DNA of 64,000 nt from Endocalyx cinctus (taxonomy: Eukaryota > Ascomycota > Sordariomycetes > Amphisphaeriales > Apiosporaceae), in NCBI GenBank assembly GCA_001600455.1, contig BCKC01000002.1, positions 620,001-684,000 on the forward strand, in the 5' to 3' direction. The notes below the pieces were generated by a model. It searched no databases, was not told the origin of the DNA, and saw nothing but the letters and a program-made list of their open reading frames with translations. Below, piece by piece: positions 48,503-59,595 of the stretch. A program made the translations under genes and the position numbers. Positions within the stretch are counted from its first letter, which is position 1; each line of letters begins with the position of its first letter.

Positions 48503-49797
48503 AATAATACGCTTGAAGAGATGTGGGCGGGTGACAGAAGGACCGAGTTCCTGTTCATATCCTAAAATCTATCCGAACTTCTACATCTCGTCCCCAGTAG
48601 TCCTTCTAGAATTTCGAGTAATGAGATTATGACTGATAAAACATATATCTGGTTGATTTATAGTACCTCCAGTAGCTAATACGAAGACTTAAAATTCAGT
48701 TTCTTCTCTTTTTTTCCCTTTTCATTTTCAATTGGCAGCTTCATGAAGGTGGACTCCTTGTGGAATAGTACCAATAATTTAGTACTTTTTACCAGTGCTG
48801 TGTTACGAGTAGACAATATTAATGTACTTTTAATGTTCTAGTCAATTTCAACAGGGATACTTTTCAGCCTGTCCATATTTTAGCAAGAGAGAAGGAGCCA
48901 TAGAAGTAAATTGCGGCTCCACGACAGATGATATTACTGTTGGCTAGATAAATATTGTAAGAATAGATTGTTCACATTAAGATATGTGCTTAAATTTCTC
49001 GATTGAGAGAAGATGATCTTGACCAAGTTATATACGAGCTTACTTAGGCCGTTTTCCCTTACGGAGCTTAAATGAAAAGAATAGGAATAATAGAGTGTCC
49101 ATACTTTTAATATTCTTGTAAACCAGGGCCTTTCTGTTTGTTGAAAGCTCAACTCCTGTTCGACAAACCAAAAAAGGTAGGTCCGTAATTTACCTAATAT
49201 TACAGAAGGTGAACTTGCAGCCTACAGAAGGACCTGAACTTCCAGTACCTGGTTATAGTTACTTTTCAGAGGATGTAATAGGTATGTACTACTTCATAAA
49301 GTAAAAATCCTGTAGACAACTTAATACGAGTGAGATGCTGCTTCGGTTTTATCAGCCTTGTGACTGACACTGCTCTATAGAATATTCAAATTCAACGAGG
49401 GAGCAAGTCGAATTCTGGCTGGACAGTCCCTCAGATTATTAGGTACGTAGTTACGATAATTTACAGATTATATACCTAGGTACTTACCCGTCATTTAGAA
49501 ACTAAACTGACCATTTTCTACATCAGTCAATTTTTATCGGTTTCCTATATCTGACCCATGAATTTTAGGACCTTCCTTGACCTAGAGTACAACACTTCAA
49601 GATTTTTCAAGAGCACCTCCGAGGAAAGGGTTATTTGAACTCTTCAAGGAAAAAGAAACATCATTCTCAAATTCCACACGCCCATCCAAAAAATTCCTAT
49701 CATAGTTAAGAATTCGAGAGCCTTTCAAATTACTATCTTCATCAACAAAATACTCAATCAGCATACATATTCCCTCCCGATCATCCATAAAGAGACC

Positions 49798-50148
49798 ATG
49801 AAGATCACCGTTTCGAACCAAGGTGGCGACCATCTTCCTCTCGAGATCTCCATTCAGATAGTTAGAGAACTCGAGAAGAACGAGAACCTGAAGGAGCACC
49901 TAATCTCGGACTGCAAAGTACTACTCCATCTCCACAAAGAAATTCACGACCCGTCAGCACCAGAGCTACCGGCTTCAGTTTTCGAGGACGATCTAACGGT
50001 CGCAACCCTGATCGAGATCAACCAGCAATTTTACGCATACAACGAAAGGTTGGAAGAAACCATCTTGGCCAGCAAGCCATTCTCACTCCACCAGATTATA
50101 CTTTTGGTGCTTGTGACTATGTGGATACTTCAATTCGCGCGCATATAA
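49798..50148 (+). CDS. Possible small protein with C-terminal membrane helix
   Basis: A 116-residue ATG frame with coding-like codon choice in its middle (RELEKNENLKEHLISDCKV, LTVATLIEINQQFYAYNERL) and a hydrophobic end (IILLVLVTMWILQFA) suitable as a tail anchor. The frame remains open upstream to about 49637, so the true start may lie in an earlier exon. The minus strand is also open across 49597-49899, and I cannot exclude that frame. No family recognised; it borders the gene-poor island and may be a relic. Confidence 0.35.
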   Translation: MKITVSNQGGDHLPLEISIQIVRELEKNENLKEHLISDCKVLLHLHKEIHDPSAPELPASVFEDDLTVATLIEINQQFYAYNERLEETILASKPFSLHQIILLVLVTMWILQFARI

Positions 50149-50433
50149 CTAGACGTTTTACAAAACTTGCGATGAAAGATTCAAGTGGGTATGATCACAT
50201 GTGATATAAATAATTAATTGGCAGAGATGTTTATATGTAAAGGTCAATGAACAGGAAGGACATGGGGATAAATCACGCCTCCTAATTAGATAGTTACTGT
50301 ATCAAATATCTTCCCCGCCCACTTGAGAGTATGCTGTTCACATGATATTCACGATGAGAATGATGTGGAATATATCCAAAATGTAACTTCTAAACGAAAT
50401 ATTATGAATTGTTTCATTCTGGGTTCTAATTAA

Positions 50434-51123
50434 TTATTTGTTAGACAAGAATTCCAAAATTGTCTCACCTTCCTCGTCTCCCAGATCCTCAGCAATTTCT
50501 ACACAATGTTTCTTTTTAAAATCCTCAGGAGCGGTTTGTCCAACTCTCGTGGCTGCTCTCCACTGCCGCGACAAATGATGCGGCTTCAGCCGCGATAGGT
50601 TATTCAAAACATTATTAGAAGATTCACTTTCCAGCCTCTCTTCCTTTTCCTCTTCGTTCGAAGCTATCGCCGATCTATCAAACCGCTTCCGTAACAAACC
50701 CTCCATCACCCTCCGTTTCGGGCCCTCGCTCAACCCATCTACGACGTGTCGAAACGCCCTCCACCCGGAGCTTGACTCGAAGACGGCGTCGAAGGACAGT
50801 CGTAAGAATTGTCCCGCCGTCTGGCTCAGACGGTACAAACTGTCCTTATCCAAAAATTTCATGATATGCAAAAGAATTTCCTCCGGAAGGCGCTCAAACG
50901 GGCTGAGCAGAGGTTTGTTCTTATCATTATTATTACTATCGTAATCTAGACCCTCCTCCTTCGTGCCGTTATTATCCCCTCCTTTGTCTAGGAGGGAAAT
51001 AGCGTTCATACGCGCGGCAGCTGCCGAGACTTCATCCTGATGCTGCCGGATCGCGCCCCACGCCGTCGTCTGTGGCGCCTCGAAAGGCTTCTCCTGGTGA
51101 CGATTAACGAAATTAGCGTTCAT
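50434..51123 (-). CDS. F-box domain protein, intronless
   Basis: A 229-residue frame. The F-box is at about residues 76-115: SPFERLPEEILLHIMKFLDK, then DSLYRLSQTAGQFLRLSFD, a good match to the SKP1-binding motif (LP.E....I...L....L..L......). The N-terminal 70 residues are polar with a short DNNGTKEE and SNNNDKN-rich part; the region after the F-box (GWRAFRHVVDGLSEGPKRRV, then LKPHHLSRQWRAATRVGQT) is helical and resembles the tail of other small fungal F-box proteins. It would act as a substrate adaptor of an SCF ubiquitin ligase; the target is unknown. The start is the first ATG; the next upstream in-frame sequence is AT-rich. Confidence 0.75.
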   Translation of the reverse strand: MNANFVNRHQEKPFEAPQTTAWGAIRQHQDEVSAAAARMNAISLLDKGGDNNGTKEEGLDYDSNNNDKNKPLLSPFERLPEEILLHIMKFLDKDSLYRLSQTAGQFLRLSFDAVFESSSGWRAFRHVVDGLSEGPKRRVMEGLLRKRFDRSAIASNEEEKEERLESESSNNVLNNLSRLKPHHLSRQWRAATRVGQTAPEDFKKKHCVEIAEDLGDEEGETILEFLSNK

Positions 51124-52104
51124 TTTGGGTGATCCTGCTTATGTTAACATCATATACTGTTTATTTACAGACCCATTTCGATATGGATAAGAGAAAGTTG
51201 CCGATATAATAGTACTGACTGTAATACGATTTGCCACGGGCCATAAGGTTTCGAAAGTTCTTTGAAGAAAGTGGCGAATCAAGGTTATAATTTTGGTCGG
51301 ATTGATTCATATCTGATTAAATTAGGGCTCTTTTATACGTTAAAATAGCGTAGAATAAATACTATTAAATCCTCTTTGTTATTAAGTCAAGAAAAGCTCT
51401 TTGTTTTTGAATTCTCGTTTGAGTTCATCTGCCATATATATATCTAGGTATATATACACGCATAAGTCAAATTAAATACTAAGATGGTTGTGTTTATTTT
51501 ATTCGAGTGGGATTCTTATGCATTAATGATGCCCCCTCTTGTTAAACACCGTCCTCCGATATAGCTGGAGGCAGACTGACTATCACACGTGACCATGTGA
51601 ACTGTAAGATTCATGATTCACCCATTCCTACGGATTGGATATTTCTGAAAGTTCCATCATCTTACAGTATTACTGTATATAGCCTTTTTAGATTTTCAAA
51701 TGTACGTAACTTCATAATCATTGAGATAAACTATCTGCGGTCACATGGAAAGTCCATCTTTGATACGCGATGCTACCTAATTAATACTTAGTATCCAACG
51801 GCGTCCATTTTCAATAGCAGATCGGAAATCCCCTATCATCCTCAACACGCCAACTATACCGTGGAATGAGGCCAGTTAATCTTCTTAGAAATATGCTTCG
51901 GCCATACGAATATAGTGCGACCGGAGAACTTTGTTTTATTATACATATATAAAAGGCACCCGATTATAAAATGCTTGTAGAGACTCTCCATATTAATTAT
52001 AATCTCATTTAGAGAATATCAAGAGAAGCACGCAAGGGGGAGAAAAAAAAAACACTCTTTTGCGAGGTCAAAGGTGTTCGGCGCTGAAGCTTATAGCGCT
52101 CAAG
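51124..52104. other. Divergent promoter region
   Basis: Between the F-box gene and the GH127-like gene. AT-rich with TATATA tracts near 51435 and a strong TATA element at 51946-51955, listed separately. No gene recognised; the frame at 51597-51791 is AT-biased. Confidence 0.5.
51946..51955 (+). promoter_or_regulatory. TATA box of the GH127-like gene
   Basis: TATATAAAAG lies 150 bp upstream of the ATG at 52105. A canonical TATA element is typical of strongly regulated fungal genes such as secreted hydrolases. Function inferred from sequence and position. Confidence 0.5.
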
Positions 52105-54558
52105 ATGTTGCTTCGGAAATTCTTCGTAATGTTTGCTATTGTGCCTAATGCTTTGAATATTGTTTCGGCATCAAACCCTCCCCGAAACGAGACGCATCGT
52201 ATGTGAATTTTATAGGATCTTCCTTTTTTTTTCATAGCTAACGTCTAATTGCCAGCCATAAGTCCGGTTTTCAAGAGGTTAGATTTGGGGTCTATCAGAC
52301 CAAATGGGTGGTTTCGAGATCAACTTGACATCGGAACGAATGGATTCCCAGGGTGGATGATGGTATTCTACAGCTATATTAGATGGTCCGAACACTTGGG
52401 CGGGGATTTGGAGCTATCAGCCCTGCGCTATGCATCGCCATCCTGGTTTAATGGAATGGTTCCATTCGAGGCAAGTGGAAATGATAGAGATCTTACTATA
52501 CAGGTAAAACGGTACCTGAATGCGATCATCCACAATCAACACGCAGACGGCTGGCTCGGAGTTGAAAAGCGCCCCGATGAAAGATCGCTGTATGCTCGTT
52601 ACCTGATGTTGCAGGGAATGATTGGCTACGCAGAAGCTAAGCCGAAAGAGGCCGAGGTTATCTTGGACTCCATACATCGGTTCGTCGTCCTAGCTCACAA
52701 GATGCTCCGGAATAACTACCAGGGCCTAATTCCTGGACCATCTATGAATTATGACCCAGAGCGCATCGGTCTCGCTCGAAGCCACGAATTTCACATACCC
52801 TTGCAATGGCTCTTGGAACGCAACCCGCGGAACCACGGCCACGCTATTCGGGAGATGATGGACTTGATGATCAACGGTAGCGTCGCTTACGGAATGGATT
52901 GGAGAAATTTCTGGACCGATGAAGCCTATCCCAAGGTTCTTCATAAAGGCACCCCGTTCAATCTAAGTCGAAGCTTTACCCTTGGAGTCAATATGGCTCA
53001 AGGTAAAATCCCTTCACCCTTACCTCTCACGAAGAATCAAAGAGTCAAGACTAACAAAGATATGCTAGGGCTACGATATCCGCTAGCTATCTATATCAAC
53101 ACCGGCGAGCCACATCTCCTAGAGCAAACGAGAAAGGCTCTCGACTTGGTGGCCAACAATCACCGATCGCTAGCAGGCTCGATCATCGCAGATCGACATA
53201 TTTCGGGTTTGGACCCTAACCGTGGGGCCGAGCTCTGTACCACGGCCGAGATTATGTTTTCGACGGCATATGTATATCAGTATTTGGGCGACAACTATAT
53301 TGCTGATTGGACTGAGATGGCGGCCTTCAACGCCTTCCCTGCCTCTCTGCTTCCGAATTGGTGGGGCCACCAATTTGTCCAGCAGGAGAACCAGGTAAGT
53401 GAATATGGAAGACTTCCACTTCAGATTAGTATTATCTAGTCCTAATGGTTATAATCTACCAGCCATGGGCGACTCAGCTCAGGAATACAACTATATGGCC
53501 GGACGTGAACAATTACGGTAATGTTTTCGGCCTCGAGCCAAACTACGTGAGTTCAAATCATAGCTTCTCGCGCGATCAAGTAGACTAATTTTACGTCAAA
53601 CTGACCAAATGAGCAAAATCAGCCTTGCTGCAGCGTCAACTACCCGCAAGCCTACCCGAAATTCCTCGCCCACGCCTACGTCAGCACCTGGGACCACGGC
53701 CTCGCGCACGTCTTCCTCATCCCCAGCAACGTCACCACCAAGGTCGGTCCCGGCCGGGAAATCGACGTGAGCGTGCACGCGCGAACGACGTACCCGTTCG
53801 AGCACAACGTCCACTACGTCGTCAACGCGAGCGCGCCCTTCAACTTCTACGTGCGGATCCCGACCTGGGTGCACGTCGCCAACGCGACGGTGCACACCCG
53901 CAACAACACGAAGCCCGTCTCGATCCCGGTCCGGACGGACGCGCGGGGCCTGCAGAAGGTATCGCTGCCGGCGGGCACGAGCGCCTTCTCGGTGCGCATG
54001 CCGACGGCGCCCCGCGTCGTCGCGAGCCGCGGCAACGGAACGGCCGCCGTCTACTACGGCGCGCTCCTGTACGCGCGCGCGATCGAGTACAGCGCGACAT
54101 CGGTGCCGCCGCGCTATTCGGGCGCCGACGCGCCGACGCGGCCGGGCGCCGACGACTGGTGGCGGCGGGCGCGCGATTACCACCTCAAGCCCAGGAACGG
54201 CCGGCTCTGGCAGATCGCCATCGACCCGAGGCAGATCCGCGTCGTGCACAAGGCCAACTACAGCTCCGTCGTCGACCCTAACGACCACCGCCACCCCCGC
54301 GTCCAGCTCGCCAAGGGCGAGCTCAAGAGCCCCGTCTGGGACGTCCACGCCGCGCCCTTGGAGCTCCGGGTCGCGGCCGTCTTGATCCACTGGCCCATCG
54401 TGGGGGGCGTTCCGGCCGTTCCCGGCACCTTTAAGCTCGAGATCGCGAGAAGGAGGGCGTTCTGGGCTAGGTTCGTTCCTTACGGCGGTAGTAAGTTGCA
54501 CATGGCGTTGCTGCCGACAATAAATTTGGAGGACATGGACGTTAGGGGGGTTATGTAA
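52105..54558 (+). CDS. Secreted GH127-like (DUF1680) putative beta-L-arabinofuranosidase
   Basis: Exons 52105-52198, 52256-53002, 53069-53394, 53463-53546 and 53623-54558 give 728 residues; phases 1, 1, 0 and 0 agree. The N-terminus (MLLRKFFVMFAIVPNALNIV) is a signal peptide. The DUF1680 catalytic barrel follows: GSIRPNGWFRDQLDIGTNGF, PFEASGNDRDLTIQVKRYLN, NQHADGWLG, then GAELCTTAEIMFSTAYVYQY (Glu335/Cys337) and PCCSVNYPQAYPKF (Cys419-Cys420). In the characterised bacterial GH127 enzyme a Zn-bound Cys is the nucleophile, and Glu plus Cys residues of these same motifs are its ligands, so activity is plausible. The C-terminal half is beta-rich and much more GC-rich than exons 1-3. Intron 2 is 66 nt, a multiple of three without stop, so retention would be silent in frame. 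Confidence 0.8.
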
Positions 54559-55035
54559 GAAGAGAGACGGATAGAGAAAAGAAGAAGAAAAAAAAAGAGA
54601 CACAAGTTGCGGTGGTAATCTAGTTATACTAATTCACATACGCATAGCGAGGGCCGGTATATCTACTGTAATAAGTCTAGGAAACGGATCCGGTGGGTAG
54701 CTTGAGAAAGATTGTGCGATATATTAGAATTATTAATTACCCTAGAAGGCTATTCTATCGCTTATGAAAAACGCAGGGCTTTCTTTATATACATACATGC
54801 GAGAACCTCGTGCCTATTAACACTCTTGCACGGAGCCGAAATCCACTAGACTCGGCTCTCCTCGTAAAATGACAGGCTGGCATTTGATAGCGATCATGAT
54901 AGCGATGTCATGTGAGGAGATACTCATGTTTCCCAGTTTATATGCAAGGGCAATCCTCGATTCAAATCTGACAAAGCAGGCCGCCGCCAAATTATCCTAG
55001 CGTTCAACGGAGCGAATTGGTCGAGCTTACTAAAC
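54559..55035. other. Convergent intergenic spacer
   Basis: 3' region of the GH127-like gene facing the 3' end of the next gene. AT-rich; nothing recognised. Confidence 0.5.
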
Positions 55036-56537
55036 TCACATCTGGGTGACGACGTCGGGGACACCCAATCCGACGCTCTCTTCGAGGACCGCAACACCGT
55101 GGTAGACATCCAAGGGCTCCCTATGGAAGCGGCCTTCCTCCAGTTCTTCCTGCATCATCGGGCTCACGTCTTCGCGAAGCGCGAGCTCCTCCTCGGCATC
55201 CGGAGGTGGCAGCGGGGTTACGCGGGCGATGATGCGATTAACGGCGTTTTCGCTAGCGCGTGATCGGAGATCGGGCTTCTTTTGACCCGTCTTGAACAAG
55301 TCCGGGATACTGCGGCTCGTGGCAAGGACCGATTTCGCGGGAGTAAGCGTCGGCAGCGGATCGGAGCAAGCCTCGTAATTGCTGGGCGGAGGGATTCTAA
55401 CCTGGGCATTATCGCAGCCTGTACATTCGAGAACGGAATCGATCGAAGCTGAGGGAACGGTTTCTGCGCTGTTAACATCAGAAATGTCTTCCCACAGAGA
55501 CTTAGGAGTGGATGCTCGTGACGGCGGCGACGTCTTTCTGGCATTAGGCTAAGAGCAGAATTAGTAGAGTGCAAGTAAGTTTGATGGAAGAGGCGCTTAA
55601 TTCAGATATCTTACCCAAGGAACTGGTCTGAGACCAATGTTTTCCCATTTATACGCTGGGATGACTGGTCTAGAACCAATTCGGTTGAAACCAAAACCCG
55701 TACCTACGGTTGGGGGGATCTCGTCGTTCACAACTCCGTTCAAACTCAAGTAGGAACGTGGCTCACACGAAGGGCGGCATCGATGACAATATTTGGCTTG
55801 GCATTCTTCAGCGTCATATGGTATCCAAGGCTTCTTCTTTCCAACTTTCCCGTTGGTAAATCCAGGTGGAGCACTGATACACTTCCCTCCGTCTGATGAA
55901 GGAAGGTAGCATGAAAGATCATTCTCGTATGAAGTCGGAAGCTCATGTCTTAGCACGTTGAGTAACTTCTTAAGTCAGCTTAGATTTTACATGATTGTGT
56001 AGCGATGAGAATGACTCACGTGCGATCTCTGTTCCATGATAGTTATTATCTGCTCTGGAGAATACTCCTTCATTTGATCCTGACTGAGCTCTCGTAGAAA
56101 GCTGTATCTGTCCGATCTCTTCTCGGCGCTTCGAAGCCCTGGTTCGATACGTTCTTCCAGGGCGGTCCCAAGGTTATCGAAGCTTACCTAAATGAAGAAG
56201 AAAAAGTGAACGGTTAGGCATATTATGGAGGAACAGCAACGATGCGGGCGGATATCTTGCTTACGGGAAACCCCCTTTGGATGGCGTCTTGAATCAAATG
56301 CTCTCGATCTTGTGTACATCGATATAGCCATCCCTACTGACCAGGTCGACGACAGATGGTGCATCCAAAGTGCGAATCGTACATACGAGTCATGGTGAGA
56401 TGGGTACAGGTTGGCTGAAAGACCCTCGGCTGGTACGTGGAAAAGCTGGAAAGCGGTAAATGGCTTGTCTGCGATGAATGAGGCGATTGCTGGGCTGGCG
56501 GAGAGGCCATGGCTGAGTTCCCGTTGGTCACCGGCAT
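55036..56537 (-). CDS. Conserved Cys-rich fungal protein with one in-frame TAG
   Basis: Exons 56537-56265, 56187-56020, 55968-55615 and 55548-55036 give 435 codons, all introns phase 0. A single TAG (56336-56334, codon 68) interrupts exon 1. Around it the frame reads CTHLTMTRMYDSHFGCTICR, RPGQ, stop, GWLYRCTQDREHLIQDAIQR, a C-x2-C...GWxYxC zinc-site-like block I associate with an unnamed Pezizomycotina family. Further: VLRHELPTSYENDLSCYLPS, CQAKYCHRCRPSCEPRSYLS (second Cys cluster), PPTVGTGFGFNRIGSRPV and a disordered C-terminus. No other lesion exists in 367 downstream codons. Options: UAG to UGG by A-to-I editing, readthrough, a true nonsense mutation, a base error, or a 54-nt intron from GTCAGT to TTCAAG that would delete the GWLYRC block and lacks a branch site. 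Function unknown. Confidence 0.65.
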
Positions 56538-58483
56538 AGCGATTTGATTTGCTGAGAAGCGTATATGTAGATATAGAAGTCTTGCTGGTTACGGAAAGAA
56601 CAGCAAACTATCCAAGTTCCAAGTGCGAAATACAAACATGGAGATTGTAGTATACTGGATGAATGGTTAGTGCTATCAAATAAGAGATGAGTACCTAAGT
56701 ATTCTTTTTTTTTTTATTCTTTACGGCAATCAATCTTGACGAACCTGGCCACAGCGTTTTCTGGTGTTGTTTTCTTGGGGTTGACCAAAGTCAAGGATGA
56801 ATGGAATAATGATACTGAAGAGTGATCACTATTGCTATTCAAAGCATTATTGGTATAGAAGAGGGAAAAAGTAAGAGACTAGAAAGGGTAAGCAATAGAA
56901 GAATTACAAAGGTCTAGTGAATGATGAATGGTTTTGGTCGTATGTGGTAGACGAGAGAAGGTTCAGTACGATAAATGATAGCTCCTACAGTACTCCGTAC
57001 AGTAACCTAGTATGGAGGTGCTCGTACCCGTCTTAGGCAGTGGTTGTTACTTGTCTGCTTGTCATAAATATTAAGCTGTAATACTTACAAGATACATAAT
57101 ATCATGCTAAGTAAATCCTAAATATTTAGTACTCAGTATAAACCTCCGTAGTGAATATTTACTCATGTTTACTCTAGAGAAATCTACGGTAATCATCAAA
57201 AATATCGCGGACTTGAGCTTGAGTGAGGTACGTTATCGGGCAAAAAGATTACAACCCCTCAGCCCCTCCTTCTGATATACGTGAACATATACATAAAGCT
57301 AAACTGCATCGTCTATTCGATTAAAAGAATAGGACAATGGAGATGAAACATGAGTCAGGAATATATATGTATTTCAATTGATTCTTTATTTTTTAAGCTA
57401 GGCAATTGAAAGCAATATTGTTTCTCGTGTCGATAATGATGATGGATGATGATGTTGATATATATCTTCTGGCCTTACGGGTGGTTGGTGATGTTTCCAA
57501 GTTTCGAAATTAATCGATATGGAGTACGGAGTATCTACTAACCTGAGATACTACCTACAGGTACCTAAGCACGTATCAATAGTGCTATTTACAGTACCTT
57601 AGCAGCTTAGTAACTACCTAGGTAGGTAAACACCTAGCGGCCTAGGTACTTAGCTAGGTACTAAGTAAAGTAATTTCCCCTACAAAGAAATAGGTAGGCT
57701 AACCTATTTGGTAGCTTTACATATTATTAGATCCACAAGTTCGCGATTTCATGCAGCAAGAAATCAAAAAGGCCCACTTGTTCCCAGTCGCGACAATATC
57801 AATACATGGAAGATGATACGAGATCAAATCAAAAAGTCAGCAAAGATGCCACGGACTGGCAGGACTGGTCAGCTTCCTAGATCTTAAATCGACTCATATA
57901 ATCTATTGACCAACCTCCTTCGACCACTTTTTTTTTTTTTTTTATCTGCCCAACCCACATTCTAAAATCATGATAATTAAGCCCATTGACTTAATTCATT
58001 CATAGCAAGAAAAATCATTGTTAACTTAATTCTTTCATATATTGATTGATCTATCTTATAATTCCTCAACACCATCAAAACTATCTTCTTTGTAAGTATC
58101 AATTTAATTTACTTTTTTTACCATATGAAACTCGTTTAAAATAAACAATTGGTTGGCCGGTGAGCAAGGTAGGGATATAAAAAGATAAAATAACAAATTG
58201 GGTTAGCTTTGCTTACCTCGGTTTTCCTAAGCTCACAGCTGGGGGTAAACAAAACCCAACTGTGTCGTGTACACCGTTCCGTTCAATTTTAACCTTACAC
58301 TTCAAGGGCCCTCTCGATGAAAGATCCATCTCAATCGTTCCTATCAACCATTCAGGTTCATCCACATATTTGTATTTCTCCATATAGCTAATTCTTGATG
58401 CCCATCATATACTCAGTTTAGGGTTCTATCGAGATACCGTTCTCCAATCCCCGACCGAGCTTTGAATCCAATTTCGGGACACC
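56538..58483. other. Divergent promoter region with repeated CTAGGTA words
   Basis: About 1.9 kb between divergent genes. Contains T-runs (about 56706-56716, 57929-57943), a dense cluster of TACCTA/CTAGGTA words (57542-57716) and pyrimidine-rich sequence before the Mpv17 start. No gene recognised. Confidence 0.5.
57542..57716. repeat. Cluster of palindromic CCTAGGTA-type words
   Basis: Within 175 bp the words ACCTACAGGTACCTA, ACTACCTAGGTAGGT, ACACCTAGCGGCCTAGGTAC, AGCTAGGTACTAAG and TAGGTAGGCTAACCTA recur, several of them self-complementary. Similar ACCTACCTAGG runs occur singly elsewhere (about 37204). They may be hairpin-forming or remnants of a MITE-like element; no clear ends were found. 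Confidence 0.4.
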
Positions 58484-59595
58484 ATGTCGCTCAAAATCGA
58501 GCGTGACACTGTCCGCAAAACGACCGAGGCCGCCAGCTCGGTTGGCGCTGATGCCTTTCGCGATGCTCACGGTCATCTACCCGGCACGAGCGGGAAGCAT
58601 CCCATCGCCGAAGCCATCGGGACCGCCATCACCGGAGGAAAGAAGAATGCCGGGACTAAAGGTTATTTGATGGTACGTCGGCGTCTATTCCCATCTCGTC
58701 TCGTCTCATTTCGTCTGTTCATGTCGTGTCTTATCGTGTCTTTCGTCGTGTCTCGTTTCCCCTCTCCGTCCTAATCATTGTCCAGCCCAATTGATAATGA
58801 TGATGGATGAATGATAATAACGCCGTCGCACGCAATCGTATTATCGCCATAAACTAACTCGTCGTGTTACTTTGTTACAGGCTTACATCAATGAGCTCGA
58901 GAAGAACCCCCTCCGAACGAAGATGCTCACTGCCGGTACCCTCGCTGGTTTTCAGGAATTCCTCGCGTCGTGGATAGCCAAGGATCGTAACAAGCATGGC
59001 AACTACTTCACCTCCCGAGTACCCAAGATGGCTGCGTACGGCGCATTAGTTAGCGCGCCTCTCGGTCACTTTTTGATCTGGATTCTTCAAAAGGCATTCA
59101 AAGGTCGCACCAGCCTGAAAGCCAAGATCGTTCAGATCCTAGTTAGCAATCTGGTCGTAAGTCTTGACCCTCTTTCCCTCTTCTTTCCACCCCGCAATAT
59201 CATCTTGGCGGTGACCAGACTAACGATTCTCGTTTCCGTAGATCGCTCCCATCCAGAACGTCGTGTACCTCGTCGCCATGGCTCTGATCGCCGGCGCCAG
59301 AACCTACCACCAGGTTCGCGCCACCGTCCGCGTCGGCTTCATGAAGGTCATGAAGGTCTCGTGGATCACCTCGCCCCTCTGCCTCGCCTTCGCTCAGCAG
59401 TTCCTCCCCGAGGCCGCCTGGATGCCCTTCTTCAACGTCGTCGCCTTCACCATCGGTACCTACATCAACACCATCACCAAGAAGAAGCGTCTCGCCGCTC
59501 TGCGCAAGAAGCACTTCGGCGACGGCCGATCCGGCTCCATGGCCCCCTCTCGACCCGAGGACTACCCTCCCATCGGACCCAACCCTCCCTACTAG
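58484..59595 (+). CDS. Mpv17/PMP22 family membrane protein, three exons
   Basis: Exons 58484-58672, 58881-59156 and 59242-59595 give 272 residues, all junctions phase 0. The N-terminal 60 residues are polar. The core follows the PMP22/Mpv17 plan: AYINELEKNPLRTKMLTAGT (the 'Y...L...P..T...T.G' opening), LAGFQEFLASWIA, MAAYGALVSAPLGHFLIWIL (family: 'r.a.yG....P..H.WY..L'), APIQNVVYLVAMALIAGART, VSWITSPLCLAFAQQFLPEA and WMPFFNVVAFTIGTYINTIT. The C-terminal tail is basic then Pro-rich and ends in PNPPY. The opening resembles peroxisomal PMP22-like fungal proteins more than mitochondrial Sym1, but localisation is inference. It converges with the LPMO-like gene. Confidence 0.85.

Larger units (their letters stand above)
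46396..49797. other. AT-rich gene-poor island with repeat and pseudogene relics
   Basis: No intact gene in 3.4 kb. It contains a dispersed repeat copy (47344-47472), possible LTR ends (TGTTGG at 46911, CCAACA ending 47561), a GC-rich near-palindromic patch (about 47091-47125, CGTTCCGGAGCGGGACGGAG) and a decayed kinase gene (48062-48502). The rest is AT-rich with short frames. This is how a mutated repeat island looks in a genome with repeat-induced point mutation. Confidence 0.5.

Noticed and set aside
52256..53439. Continuous frame through GH127-like intron 2 and into intron 3 as one exon
   Set aside because: Consensus GT-AG ends and a CTAAC branch within, and removal restores the family sequence NMAQGLRYPLAIYIN.
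53596..54603. Minus-strand frame of 335 codons opposite the GH127-like last exon
   Set aside because: Low-complexity Arg/Asp/Val translation produced by high GC3 on the other strand.
56150..56165. GGTTCGATAC box-B-like word suggesting a tRNA gene
   Set aside because: It lies inside a coding exon and no cloverleaf partner sequences occur at tRNA distance.
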